From NCBI GenBank assembly GCA_945861565.1, contig CAMAUY010000044.1, positions 1 through 38,321 on the forward strand: a stretch of DNA of 38,321 bases, given 5' to 3'. Within the stretch, counting starts at the first letter, position 1; each line of letters begins with the position of its first letter. Both the position numbers and the translations under genes were made by a program. The stretch comes from Akkermansia muciniphila. GTDB lineage: Bacteria > Verrucomicrobiota > Verrucomicrobiia > Limisphaerales > UBA9464. The notes under the pieces were generated by a model, which was not told where the DNA came from, did not search any database, and was given only the letters and a program-made list of their open reading frames with translations. Of the stretch, positions 9,104 to 17,808 are shown piece by piece.

Positions 9104-9553
9104 CTAGGACTGAGGCGAAGATTTCTCAGCGTGCCGCTGACGCACCTCGCGGAGGAGTGCTTGTCCCGTTGGGTCGGAGACGTCCGGTTCAAAGCCCGCC
9201 TCGTGCAGCAAGTCCTGCAACGAAGCGGCGTCTGCAACGCCCACGTTCGTTGGAAGGGTGTCGGCACGCTGCATAACCTGGGCGATAGTTTCGAAACTCG
9301 AACTCTCGCAGTTGGACCTCCGTTTTGAGGGCTATCGGCTCCGCCAGCGTCGCCTGGAGGAACGGCTGTTGGCGGCAATCGCCGGGAGGGCATCTGCGAG
9401 CCGCTCCAAGGTGTCCTGAGCGCTTTGGCCCCGATCCTCCTGGATGGCTTCAAGCGCTTTCGCTGTGCGCGCACGCTCCAGCTCATCCAAAACCGTTTGT
9501 TGCTCGTGTTCGACTAGCGTAAAAGGCTCGGTCTTGCCGGCAGATAAATAAAG
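9104..9553 (-). pseudogene. Decayed gene of unknown function, several frames
   Basis: On the minus strand one frame gives a protein-like helical sequence (TLVEHEQQTVLDELERAR … DTLERLADALPAIAAN). It then degenerates to a TAG at 9332-9334 and resumes in the same frame as SSSFETIAQVMQRADTL … LLHEAGFEPDVSDPTGQAL, ending at a TAG at 9104-9106. In the bad interval, another frame reads QQPFLQATLAEPIALKTEV, which looks more natural. Two compensating indels near 9370 and 9305 would join the three pieces. The 5' end is cut by a TGA at 9554-9556 and no ATG precedes the first piece. I do not recognise the family. It lies 90 bases downstream of the ABC permease gene on the same strand. Confidence 0.5.
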
Positions 9554-9642
9554 TCAGCGAGTTTTGTTCAGTTCTATATGGCCTTTTGTTTCACCTGCCT
9601 CCTTAACGTCGAAATCTTGAAACTGCCCTGGCTCGAAAGTCC

Positions 9643-11199
9643 CTAACCGAAATGCCCGGGTCGGAAGGGCGTGCGAGTCTCCTGTAGAATTGCCCGGAGG
9701 TTGCGGTAGAAATGTCCTCGCGCCCAACTGAGCTGAAGGGAGTTGAGGATCAGTGTGGGTACACAAAAGAGAAGGTGAGGCAGGACGATGACCGTCAGAA
9801 CGGTTCGACTGAAGGCGTTGGCCGGTTTCGTCTCGGTGAGGGCTCGCCAAAACCCAACCCAGGCAATCGTCCTCAGGTCGACCCACAGATTCAGCATGCT
9901 CCAGCAAATACCGAGCGACACCATCGGAATGGATTCCGATCCGATTCGTGACGAAGGTCCGATCCACTGGCCGAGGAATCCGAGGCTCAGCGGCAGGGCG
10001 AGGGCCCCACCAAACCAGACGATCACGGGAATCTTGTACGCCCGGTGGAGGGCCTCGATCTGCCCCTGAATCACCTGGTAGTCCGTCAAGGGGGTCGTGA
10101 GAAATAACTCGAGGGTGCCATCCCGGCGGAAGCGGCTGAAAATTCCGCAGGACTGCCAGGCAAACACGATTTTCAGGGGTACGAGCAGTAGAAAGTACCC
10201 ACTGAAAAGGGAGATGTGGAAGCCGGTTGCCGATCTTTGGGAACCGGCGGCGAGGACGGCCATTTCCAACGCCCAGGCACCGGCCACCGCAAGCCAAACA
10301 GTGCGGTTGAGTGGGGTCATCCGCACGGCCAAAGCGAGCATCGGATTTTGGCTGAGGAGCGATTCCCGAATGCGGCTCTGCGGCCGGCCGGTGTGCGAAT
10401 CGTCGCGACTGCCCGGAGCGTCGTTCGCGGGTCTATCCTGCCAACGGTGGGGCACGGTCCATGTTGAGCGCGCAATGAGCAGCCAGGCCACCGCGTGCGT
10501 TGCCGATAGAGATAGCCAGAAGGTTTTGTTGTTACCGGTAACCTCGTAGACGTGGGCGTGGGCGTACCAAAATAAGGTCACCGGACTCAGGATCCCGATT
10601 TCCTTGAAGGTGGGGTAGGGTCGGAAGGGCAGTTCGCTGAGGAGGATCGGGATTCCCGCGAGGAGCAACAAGCCGACGGCGGTGCGGGTGAGAGACTGGA
10701 TTTCCGAGCGCATGCCGCTCGAAACCCACAGTCCGACGGCGAGCGAAACGAACAACGTATTGACCAGTGCGATCGCGACTCGACAAAACTCGCCGTTGGT
10801 CACACCGCCGAGCGTCCAGGCGAGAGCCAGCACCGGTAGCGCCGTCAGGACCCCGCACAACGCGTTCAACCCTCCGCCAAGCAGCTTGCCGGCCACGATG
10901 TCGTAGCCGTGCAGATCAGTTAGGAATAATAGCCCCAGGGTCCCGTCACGCTTTTCCTCGCTGAGGCTGCCGGAAGTCAGGAACGCTCCGGCGAATAGGC
11001 AGAAAAGAAACGCGCCTCCTGAGATCCAGCCGAACAGGAGTCCACCGATATCTCCTGAGAAACCCCGAATGCCAGCCGTCAGCAGCATCAGAAGGCTGAC
11101 GGCGATGCCCAGCACTGCAACGGCCATCCGGGTGTGAAACGTGGCGGGCCGGCGGGCAGCCACGATGAGTTCACGAACGGCGACCGGCAGCAGAGTCAT
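9643..11199 (-). CDS. ABC-2 type permease with two homologous halves
   Basis: A 518-residue membrane protein with about 12 hydrophobic segments. The first half carries SEEKRDGTLGLLFLTDLHGYDIVAGKLLGG and the second half FRRDGTLELFLTTPLTDYQVIQGQ, the cytoplasmic motif of ABC-2 permeases, so it is an in-frame duplication. The linker between the halves (near residues 275-295) is polar and rich in Arg, Asp and Ser. The start is the ATG at 11197-11199, whose ATGA overlaps the galE stop; the in-frame start further upstream lies inside galE and gives a poor N-terminus. No ATPase gene is beside it, so the energy partner must be elsewhere. Coupling to galE suggests export of a glycan or lipid, but this is inference. 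Confidence 0.8.
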   Translation of the reverse strand: MTLLPVAVRELIVAARRPATFHTRMAVAVLGIAVSLLMLLTAGIRGFSGDIGGLLFGWISGGAFLFCLFAGAFLTSGSLSEEKRDGTLGLLFLTDLHGYDIVAGKLLGGGLNALCGVLTALPVLALAWTLGGVTNGEFCRVAIALVNTLFVSLAVGLWVSSGMRSEIQSLTRTAVGLLLLAGIPILLSELPFRPYPTFKEIGILSPVTLFWYAHAHVYEVTGNNKTFWLSLSATHAVAWLLIARSTWTVPHRWQDRPANDAPGSRDDSHTGRPQSRIRESLLSQNPMLALAVRMTPLNRTVWLAVAGAWALEMAVLAAGSQRSATGFHISLFSGYFLLLVPLKIVFAWQSCGIFSRFRRDGTLELFLTTPLTDYQVIQGQIEALHRAYKIPVIVWFGGALALPLSLGFLGQWIGPSSRIGSESIPMVSLGICWSMLNLWVDLRTIAWVGFWRALTETKPANAFSRTVLTVIVLPHLLFCVPTLILNSLQLSWARGHFYRNLRAILQETRTPFRPGHFG

Positions 11200-12167
11200 T
11201 GGGGATAGCCGTCGGGATGGCGCCGGTGCCAGGACCACGCCGTCTCGATGATCGAATCCAGGGTGGCGTACCGAGGCTTCCAGCCCAATTGACTGGAAGC
11301 CATGTCGGCTGCCGCGACCAAGTGCGGAGGGTCTCCTGCCCGCCGGGCTCGCTCGTGGATCTGGATCGGTTGTCCGGAGATTCGCTGGCAGGAATTGATC
11401 ACTTCGCGCACCGAGAAGCCGGCCCCGTTGCCCAAGTTAAAGCACCCCTGTTTTCCCGGCTGCAACGCGAGAATGTGAGCCTGGGCGAGATCCGCAATGT
11501 GGACAAAGTCGCGCACACACGTGCCGTCGGGTGTGGGATAGTCGGTTCCGAAAACCTCCACGGAGGGTCTTTGGCCAAGGGCGACTTTCAAAACGTTGGG
11601 AATCAGATGGGTTTCAACCCGGTGATGTTCACCAAACCGCTCGCTGGCTCCGGCCGCATTAAAATATCGAAACACGGCATACTCCAAGCCGTGCAGCTGC
11701 CGGTACCACGCCAACATCCGCTCAATCATCAGCTTCGATTCCCCGTAGGGATTGACCGGATTCTTTGGCAAGGCCTCATCGACCGGACCTCGATCCGGCA
11801 TGCCATACACGGCGGCCGTGGAACTGAACACGAACTTTCGAACGTCCGACTCGACACAGGCATCAAGGAGGTTAATCGAATTTGCCACATTGTTTCTGAA
11901 ATACTTGGTCGGGTTCTTCATCGATTCGCCCACCAGCGACGAGGCCGCGAAATGAATGACCGCTTCAGCGTGTGCTAGTCCCATGGCTGCCAGAACCGCC
12001 GCTCGGTCTGAGAGGTCTCCGATGATCAAGGACGCCCGTGGATCCACCGCCGCGCGGTGGCCTTCGGTCAGATTGTCAAACACCGTCACCGGAAATCCCG
12101 AATTCAACAATTCCTCAACACAGACGGAACCAATATATCCAGCACCACCCGTTACAAACACATTCAT
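11196..12167 (-). CDS. galE: UDP-glucose 4-epimerase
   Basis: This short-chain dehydrogenase-type epimerase interconverts UDP-glucose and UDP-galactose using bound NAD. The Rossmann motif TGGAGYIGS (residues 6-14) is intact, as are the catalytic SSTAAVYG with Ser/Thr and the YGESK pair. RYFNAAGA, DGTCVRDFVHIADLA and FNLGNGAGFSVREV are all GalE signatures. Length (323) is normal. An AAGGA nine bases before the ATG is a plausible ribosome site. The gene follows the sulfatase-fold gene by 64 bases and overlaps the permease gene by ATGA, so these belong to one transcript. A related sugar specificity (UDP-GlcNAc or UDP-GalA) cannot be excluded. Confidence 0.92.
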   Translation of the reverse strand: MNVFVTGGAGYIGSVCVEELLNSGFPVTVFDNLTEGHRAAVDPRASLIIGDLSDRAAVLAAMGLAHAEAVIHFAASSLVGESMKNPTKYFRNNVANSINLLDACVESDVRKFVFSSTAAVYGMPDRGPVDEALPKNPVNPYGESKLMIERMLAWYRQLHGLEYAVFRYFNAAGASERFGEHHRVETHLIPNVLKVALGQRPSVEVFGTDYPTPDGTCVRDFVHIADLAQAHILALQPGKQGCFNLGNGAGFSVREVINSCQRISGQPIQIHERARRAGDPPHLVAAADMASSQLGWKPRYATLDSIIETAWSWHRRHPDGYPQ

Positions 12168-12231
12168 CTTTGAGAATCCTTACGCATGGAGAACGGGAAT
12201 TCAATGGCGCGCATGAATTCGCTCTTCCGGG

Positions 12232-13644
12232 TCATGGCTGAGACACTTCTGATTTTCCACTCGCAGCGGCGGAAGGCGGCCATGGGTCGGCGGCCTTGAA
12301 CATTTTGTCTCGAAGCAATTTCACCTGGCTCGGGTTGGCGGACGCCAGATCGTGAGTCTCTCCGGGATCCGCTGCCAACCGGTACAGTTCCGGTGGATGG
12401 GACGCATCCGGGATGACAAGCTTCCAGTCACCGGACCGAATCGCCTGGCCGGACCACACGCCGTGCGTTTCCCAATAGAGGTAATCATGGGTTCTCGTCT
12501 GCGGTTTTCCGAGCAGAGCTGGCGCAAACGAAATTCCGTCGAGTCCGGCGGGTGGCTCAATACCAGTCACCTCGGCCAGGGTCGGCAGGAGATCCCACGC
12601 AGCAATGGCGCCGGTGTAGAGTTGGGCGGCGGGAATGGTACCGGGCCATCGGGCAATGAATGGAATTCGGATCCCACCCTCGTAAAGACCGCCCCTGCCA
12701 CCCCGGAATGGGATCGAGCCGGGCTGAGCCGCCGGGTCCATTCCCTGGGCGACAGCGGACCCAGTGACGCTGCTGAATATCACCAGGGTCTGATCGTCGA
12801 TCCTCAACTGTTGTAGCGTGGTGATCAGGACGCCGATGGTTTCGTCGATGCGCGTAACCATGGCTGCCTTGGCCTTTTCCCGGGCGGTCCAAGGTTTGTG
12901 CTGGAATGGGCCTATTTCGGCGGGTGGCAGCTCGTGGGTGCCTAAGGTTCGGTTGCCCCGTGGGAGCGTGGTGGCGAGGTACAGGAAGAAAGGCTGATCG
13001 GTATTGATCCGGAGAAATTGTTGCGACGCATCGAGAAATCGATCGGGGGCAAAATTGACGCGGGCGTGGTTCTCATTCCCCTTCAGTGAGAATTCCCATT
13101 CATTACGCCATAGTCGCTCGGGATAGTATTCCATCGATTCCCGTTCGCTCAGGGTACCGAAGAAATCCACGAAACCTTGGCGCAACGGGTGGCCAGACGT
13201 CTCTTTGCCACCCAGGCCCCAGTGTCCCATGACGCCGCACGTGTATCGCCCAACGCGAAGAACCTCGGCGAGAGTGACGTCTTCCGGGAGAAGCACTTGA
13301 GAATGCTCTCCGCGGATGCGTCCACGGCCGCTATGTTTGCCGGTCATAAACGCACACCGAGATGGAGCCTCGTGCGGGCTCCCGGAATAAGCCTCCGTGA
13401 ACCGGATTCCTTCCCGCGCCAGGCGGTCGAGATTGGGGGTCGCAAAATTTGTCTGTCCCCCGCAACCGAGATCCCCGGCGCCTAGTTCCGCTGCGAGGAC
13501 CACAACAACATTGGGAATTCTGCCCCGGCGCGTGGGGTTCGCTCCCCCGACTTGAAGTTCCGCGCAGACGAACAACCCAAACACGGCGGCGACGGGGCCC
13601 CGGAGCCAACGTCCGCTCAACTTCAGTTGGAAGCACGCCATCAT
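12232..13644 (-). CDS. Secreted sulfatase-fold pseudoenzyme (catalytic residues replaced)
   Basis: The 470-residue protein has a signal peptide (hydrophobic core GPVAAVFGLFVCA) and aligns throughout with arylsulfatases: NVVVVLAAELGAGDLGCGG, TPNLDRLAREGIRFTEAY, PSRCAFMTGKHSGR, FRGGRGGLYEGGIRIPFIAR and DLLPTLAEVTGIEPP. Yet every active-site position I can check is changed. The DD of LADDLG is AE (52-53). The Cys/Ser of CxPSR that becomes formylglycine is Glu92. GKWHLG is GHWGLG (140-145). The PH after the FLYLA strand is PR (228-229). The SDN metal motif is SVT (292-294), and the Lys of GGK is Arg. The reading frame is intact with no stop, so it is under selection as a protein but cannot be a formylglycine sulfatase. 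A binding or scaffold role is possible. GAGAGGA precedes the start at good distance. It lies 85 bases after larA. Confidence 0.85.
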   Translation of the reverse strand: MMACFQLKLSGRWLRGPVAAVFGLFVCAELQVGGANPTRRGRIPNVVVVLAAELGAGDLGCGGQTNFATPNLDRLAREGIRFTEAYSGSPHEAPSRCAFMTGKHSGRGRIRGEHSQVLLPEDVTLAEVLRVGRYTCGVMGHWGLGGKETSGHPLRQGFVDFFGTLSERESMEYYPERLWRNEWEFSLKGNENHARVNFAPDRFLDASQQFLRINTDQPFFLYLATTLPRGNRTLGTHELPPAEIGPFQHKPWTAREKAKAAMVTRIDETIGVLITTLQQLRIDDQTLVIFSSVTGSAVAQGMDPAAQPGSIPFRGGRGGLYEGGIRIPFIARWPGTIPAAQLYTGAIAAWDLLPTLAEVTGIEPPAGLDGISFAPALLGKPQTRTHDYLYWETHGVWSGQAIRSGDWKLVIPDASHPPELYRLAADPGETHDLASANPSQVKLLRDKMFKAADPWPPSAAASGKSEVSQP

Positions 13645-13729
13645 CCGGGTCCTCTCTTTCGACTTACGGGCGAGCCGCAGTGCATGACGACATTCTTTGG
13701 GGCCTCCGGCAGGGTGGCGGTGGCAGATC

Positions 13730-14995
13730 TCAGGCCAGATAGGGGATGGTCAATGGACCGTGCGGAAGCACCGCAACCCGGGCGTCCGGGCCGCGCTTGT
13801 CCAACTCAGCCTGGACCGCTGCGGCGATATCTGGACAAGGCTGCAGATGAGCAGCCGCCAGCACGCCATCGGGAATTGAGGAATGCACCAAAACGTGGGC
13901 ACGACGCTGGATCAATGCCTGAATCTGGGCCTGCCATTGTTCCGGACGAACGAATCCCGGCGTAGCGAGACAGGTCAGAACTTCTTCCGGTGATCCGACA
14001 CTCCGGAGCAGCTTGTCGAGCGGACTTCCAGCGGGGACACCTTCGCGGCATTCAGCGGCTAGGATCAAGGTTCCCCCTTCGCGAAGGATTCTTGCTCCGG
14101 CGCTCATTCCCTTGACCCCCTGATAAAGATTCATATCCAGTGGATAGCCGCTGTTGGTGGTGACCACCACGTCGAAGGGTGTGGAAACCTTTTGCATTGC
14201 CGATTCTCGCACGAATTCAATTCCCACTTTGTGGGCACCCAGCAGGTCGCCCGCAAAGACGCCCGTGATCTGGCGCGATTCATTGAGCGTTACGTTGACG
14301 AGGAAACTCGGACCCGCCCGCAGCGCAATGTCGCGCAGTTCCTCCCAGAGCGGATTCCCCTCGGTGATGCCGAAGGTTGCCCGGGGGTCGCCGATGTTGT
14401 GGGCACCGTGATTGCTCATGACCGTTTCGACGTGGGCCACACCCGGCATGATCCCCTTAGGGCCACCGCTGAATCCGGCGAAGAAATGTGGTTCGATAAA
14501 ACCGGTGACGATGCGGACATCAGCCTCGACACAATGGCGGTTAATCCACGCGGGAACGCCCGTGCGGGTTTTTCCCAGCGCAACGCAGGCTAACTCGTTT
14601 TCGGGCTCGTGATTCAGGACGCGGTAGCCGGCAACCACGGCGGGCGTTAGCATTTTTTCCAACTCCGCCCGCGAATTCGGACGATGAGTTCCCAATTGGT
14701 TGAGGAGCGTGACATTCTCCCGCGGCACCAAGCCCTCCAGCTCGGCGAGCAGCCACGGGATCAGGCGGTCATTGGGGGTCGCTCGCGTGATGTCGGTAAA
14801 TAGGATGCAGATTCGGCTCGTGGGGCCAATCCAGTCGCGGAGGGGGCGCGTGCCAATCGGATTTCGAACGGCGGACAAGACCGCGGCCCGCTCGTCGGGC
14901 AGACCGGGGCGGAAGGTTGGTCGTATTACCGTGGTGCGTCCATCGGGAAACTGGACGGATCGATGCCCCTGGCCATACGCGAGTTCAACAATCAT
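13730..14995 (-). CDS. larA: LarA-type nickel-dependent racemase/epimerase (DUF2088)
   Basis: The 421-residue protein matches lactate racemase LarA. LarA swaps the configuration at an alpha-hydroxy acid using a nickel-pincer cofactor attached to a Lys. Expected residues are visible: the His in GTHRPNS, the His in FIEPHFFAG and the Lys in FSGGPKGIMPGVAH, where the pincer is bound. FTDITRATPN in the N-terminal domain and NSGYPLDMNLYQGVKGMSAG in the C-terminal domain are also typical. I chose the ATG at 14995 (MIVELAYGQG) because the frame continues to 15535 without any resemblance and includes the inverted repeat. Many LarA homologs in polysaccharide-using bacteria act on other hydroxy acids, so lactate is not certain. 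larB, larC and larE are not in this window. Confidence 0.85.
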   Translation of the reverse strand: MIVELAYGQGHRSVQFPDGRTTVIRPTFRPGLPDERAAVLSAVRNPIGTRPLRDWIGPTSRICILFTDITRATPNDRLIPWLLAELEGLVPRENVTLLNQLGTHRPNSRAELEKMLTPAVVAGYRVLNHEPENELACVALGKTRTGVPAWINRHCVEADVRIVTGFIEPHFFAGFSGGPKGIMPGVAHVETVMSNHGAHNIGDPRATFGITEGNPLWEELRDIALRAGPSFLVNVTLNESRQITGVFAGDLLGAHKVGIEFVRESAMQKVSTPFDVVVTTNSGYPLDMNLYQGVKGMSAGARILREGGTLILAAECREGVPAGSPLDKLLRSVGSPEEVLTCLATPGFVRPEQWQAQIQALIQRRAHVLVHSSIPDGVLAAAHLQPCPDIAAAVQAELDKRGPDARVAVLPHGPLTIPYLA

Positions 14996-15116
14996 ATCAG
15001 GGCAGGACAGTACGACCCGGCGCGCATCTGCCAACGGAAAATGCGATCGCCCATGGTTACGAATTGACAGCGTCCGAGGCAAAGTCGCAGTTCTTGGTAT
15101 TGGACAACTCGTAGGA

Positions 15117-15208
15117 AGAACCGCGGATGGACTCGGAAAAACGCGGAGGGGAGGGGAGGGGGATGGCGGAGTTTCTATCGGTGTCCATCGGCGTCCATCC
15201 GCGGTTCT
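15117..15208. repeat. Long inverted repeat made of two copies of one unit
   Basis: AGAACCGCGGATGGA at 15117-15131 is matched exactly in reverse complement at 15194-15208 (15-bp arms, 62-base spacer). Beyond the perfect arms the two sides still resemble each other (GGACTCGGAAAAACGCGGA against GGACGCCGATGGACACCGA read from the other strand). They look like two copies of the same dispersed unit in opposite directions. The spacer includes a G-rich run, GGAGGGGAGGGGAGGGGG (15145-15162), able in principle to form a G-quadruplex. It fills the gap between the GH–GT gene and larA. Confidence 0.7.
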
Positions 15209-15222
15209 CAGCCTTGCAATTT

Positions 15223-17763
15223 CTAGGAATCCATAGCGTCCGCGGCAATCGGGATCAGGTTGGATTTTTCCGCGTGGGCGTCGACGAACCGGGCAACCGA
15301 TTCCATGAGCTCGAGACCGAGCGTGTGGCACCAGAAGTGCATCAACCCCGCACCCGCCGATAAAACAATGGCTGGCCCCCAATGAAGGGTCAGTACGCTG
15401 AGCAGGATACCCGCAGCGAGACCGTACCGGAATGTCCGTCCCGTCCGTGACCACCGGTGTTCTAGCCGGCACCGGAGGAGGACTTTTCCGTTCGGAAAAT
15501 ACTCCGCAGCCGTAACCAAGGTAAGGCGGGTCCAAATCCCGCCGGGAATCTCGATGTCATAATCCTTCCAACCATCATCGTATTGGGGTGCCCAGCCTTC
15601 TTCACCGAACCGTTGGATCAGCTGGCTGAGGAAGCGGCCGCGGTCGACTCCTCGGTCGGCCCAGTAGAGTCGCTCGCTGGGTTTCCCTTTGAGTTCCACG
15701 TTGGCGATCAGCCTCCTCGTTGCAATGGCTTGGCCCGTTGCGTTGCCTGCTTTCCAACGTTGACGAACTCTCGCCCCGCCCCGGACGAGTGGCTGTAAGA
15801 AGAACAAGGTGGCGACGAGGGGACGAGACCACCAGCGCGTTTTGACGAGCGGCAGCGTCGCCTGCCCCCCAGCAATGGCGCAAAGCGCCACGTTGATCAA
15901 CAGTGCCAGAGAGCCCAAGGCCGCGAACATTGGCGCAATGAATCCAAGCGCCAGCAGGGGTAGGATGATCCAGCCTTGGAATTCCAGACTGGTCACCGTA
16001 GGCAGCAGGACTCCAGTGGTGGGTCGATAGAGTGTTTGAAAAAAGCCACCACCGAACAGTCCGTGATAAATCACAGCGGGTTCAGTTTGGATCCCGGCCA
16101 GTGCGGACGAGTAGATCCTGCCCTGCCAGCGCGAGTTTCCCAGCGCGTTGAATTTGGCGGGGTGGAGCGGTTCCAGCAGGGCTTCGGCCCGTCCGTAGCC
16201 CTTTTGTTGGCGAAGATAGGCGGTTACCGAATTGCGGCGGTAGTGCCACACAAATCCGGATGGGCTGAATCCTAAGAATCCCCCCCGCTCCTGCAGTCTC
16301 CAGCAAACGTCCACATCATCCCCGGCCGATTGAAAAACCGGGTTGAATCCGCCGATTTCTTCGAGGGATTTCTTGTAGAAAGCCATGTTGCACCCCGGAA
16401 TATGCTCGGCCCGTTCGTCATCGATCAACACATGGGCCGGGCCGCCCGGCGAGGCCATGACTGCCGCAGCGATGGGGGAATCGTCCGGAGGTAAGAAGTT
16501 ATGGCCTCCAACGCCAACGCCCCCCTGACGGAGCAGGTCTCCGACGAGATAATGGAGCCAGTCTTCGTCCGCGCGGCAGTCGGAGTCGGTGAACGCTACA
16601 ATTTCGCCAGTGGCTTCTTTGATCCCGGAATTGCGGGCGGCACTCAGTCCGCGGTTCTGTTCGTGACGAATGGTCCGAACGGATGGAAACCGGCTGGCAA
16701 TTGCCGCGGTACCATCGGTTGAGCCGTCGTCGACAAGTAATACGTCGTAGTTCGGGTACCGCAGCGAACTGAGCGAGCGGAGACAAACTTCCAGCGTGCC
16801 GGCCCCATTGTAGCTGGCAACGACCACGGAAACCCTCGGAGTACAGGGCAGAGGAAAGTAGGGGCCGGCGCGGAAACGACTTGCGACAGCGTCAAAGGCG
16901 GGCTTCGGCTTTCGGTCAGCAGTCGTTAACCCGAAAGCCCAGTCGGTGACTCGCACGCCTTCTTTCCACCACTCGTCGGTAAAGCTGTACACGATCAATC
17001 CCGCCAGCCCCTTCCGGAATGCAGTCTCGACGGTCCACGACAAAATGGCTGCCTGGGTTTCGACCCCCTCCCCGATGGAGTCCACTCCGCACTCGCCAAG
17101 AATGAGGGGCTTCGAATCCGCCTGGATCTGCAGGCGGGTCAGGTACTTTTCGAATGGAACCTGGTGATGCAGGTAAACGTTGAAACAAACGAAGTCGACG
17201 GACCGCGGTTGCAGAAACTCCGTCGGTGGAAAATTGCCGAAGGTGCAGAGGAGAGCCGGATCCACCGCTTTGGCGACGGCCACCAATTCGTCAAGAAACG
17301 CTTCGACCGCTGCCGGTCCGGACCAGCGTACGATCTCCGGCGGGATTTCATTGACCACGGAAATGGCGAATGCCGCCGGGTGTCCAGCCAGGGCTTCGGC
17401 GGTGCGGCGCACGACTTCGATCGCGTTGTTTCGGGTGGCCTGACTGTCGAGGAAACACCGATACTTATTCCACGGCGCGTCGACCATCACTTTCAGCGCC
17501 GACTCATGCGCAAGGTCGAGAAACCATCGCGGCGGGATTTCGTAGACTCGGAGCAGATTCGCGCCCAGGTCTCGGATCATGGCGAGATCCTTGGCGGTCT
17601 GGTCGTGAAGGCCGAAGCCCACGCCGGCGGAATCCGCTGCAAGCGGGCCGTAGGTGATCCCTTTCAGGTGGAATTTCTCCGGTCCAAGCCGAAAGAAGAG
17701 GCCATCCACGGCTACCCGGGCAGCGCGGGTCGACGATCCAAGGCGGTCTTGGGAGTTACTCAA
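15223..17763 (-). CDS. Glycoside hydrolase–glycosyltransferase 2 fusion, membrane protein
   Basis: Three parts lie in 846 residues. Residues about 20-300 form a TIM barrel of the GH2/GH5 type (clan GH-A) with FHLKGITYGP near the start, acid/base Glu139 in VVNE and nucleophile Glu224 in ILGECG; both glutamates are present. Residues 309-560 form a GT2 domain starting VSVVVASYNGAGTLEVCLRS, with VDDGSTDGT (344-352), DSD (393-395), PGCNMAFYKK, and GDDVDVCWRLQERG where the catalytic acid is expected. About four hydrophobic segments follow (597-635, 647-660, 780-815). The product likely builds a beta-linked glycan at the inner membrane. How the barrel, which should be cytosolic or must cross the membrane, cooperates is not clear. 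The start is TTG; a GTG 19 codons later is possible. An intrinsic-terminator-like hairpin lies in the leader. Confidence 0.85.
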   Translation of the reverse strand: MSNSQDRLGSSTRAARVAVDGLFFRLGPEKFHLKGITYGPLAADSAGVGFGLHDQTAKDLAMIRDLGANLLRVYEIPPRWFLDLAHESALKVMVDAPWNKYRCFLDSQATRNNAIEVVRRTAEALAGHPAAFAISVVNEIPPEIVRWSGPAAVEAFLDELVAVAKAVDPALLCTFGNFPPTEFLQPRSVDFVCFNVYLHHQVPFEKYLTRLQIQADSKPLILGECGVDSIGEGVETQAAILSWTVETAFRKGLAGLIVYSFTDEWWKEGVRVTDWAFGLTTADRKPKPAFDAVASRFRAGPYFPLPCTPRVSVVVASYNGAGTLEVCLRSLSSLRYPNYDVLLVDDGSTDGTAAIASRFPSVRTIRHEQNRGLSAARNSGIKEATGEIVAFTDSDCRADEDWLHYLVGDLLRQGGVGVGGHNFLPPDDSPIAAAVMASPGGPAHVLIDDERAEHIPGCNMAFYKKSLEEIGGFNPVFQSAGDDVDVCWRLQERGGFLGFSPSGFVWHYRRNSVTAYLRQQKGYGRAEALLEPLHPAKFNALGNSRWQGRIYSSALAGIQTEPAVIYHGLFGGGFFQTLYRPTTGVLLPTVTSLEFQGWIILPLLALGFIAPMFAALGSLALLINVALCAIAGGQATLPLVKTRWWSRPLVATLFFLQPLVRGGARVRQRWKAGNATGQAIATRRLIANVELKGKPSERLYWADRGVDRGRFLSQLIQRFGEEGWAPQYDDGWKDYDIEIPGGIWTRLTLVTAAEYFPNGKVLLRCRLEHRWSRTGRTFRYGLAAGILLSVLTLHWGPAIVLSAGAGLMHFWCHTLGLELMESVARFVDAHAEKSNLIPIAADAMDS

Positions 17764-17808
17764 GTCGGCGAGTATGCCCGGAAATCAAATCGAACTCAAA
17801 AGCGAAAA

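Noticed and set aside
14996..15535. 180-codon N-terminal extension of the larA frame
   Set aside because: Overlaps the GH–GT2 gene and the inverted repeat and has no family match; the ATG at 14995 starts the LarA fold.
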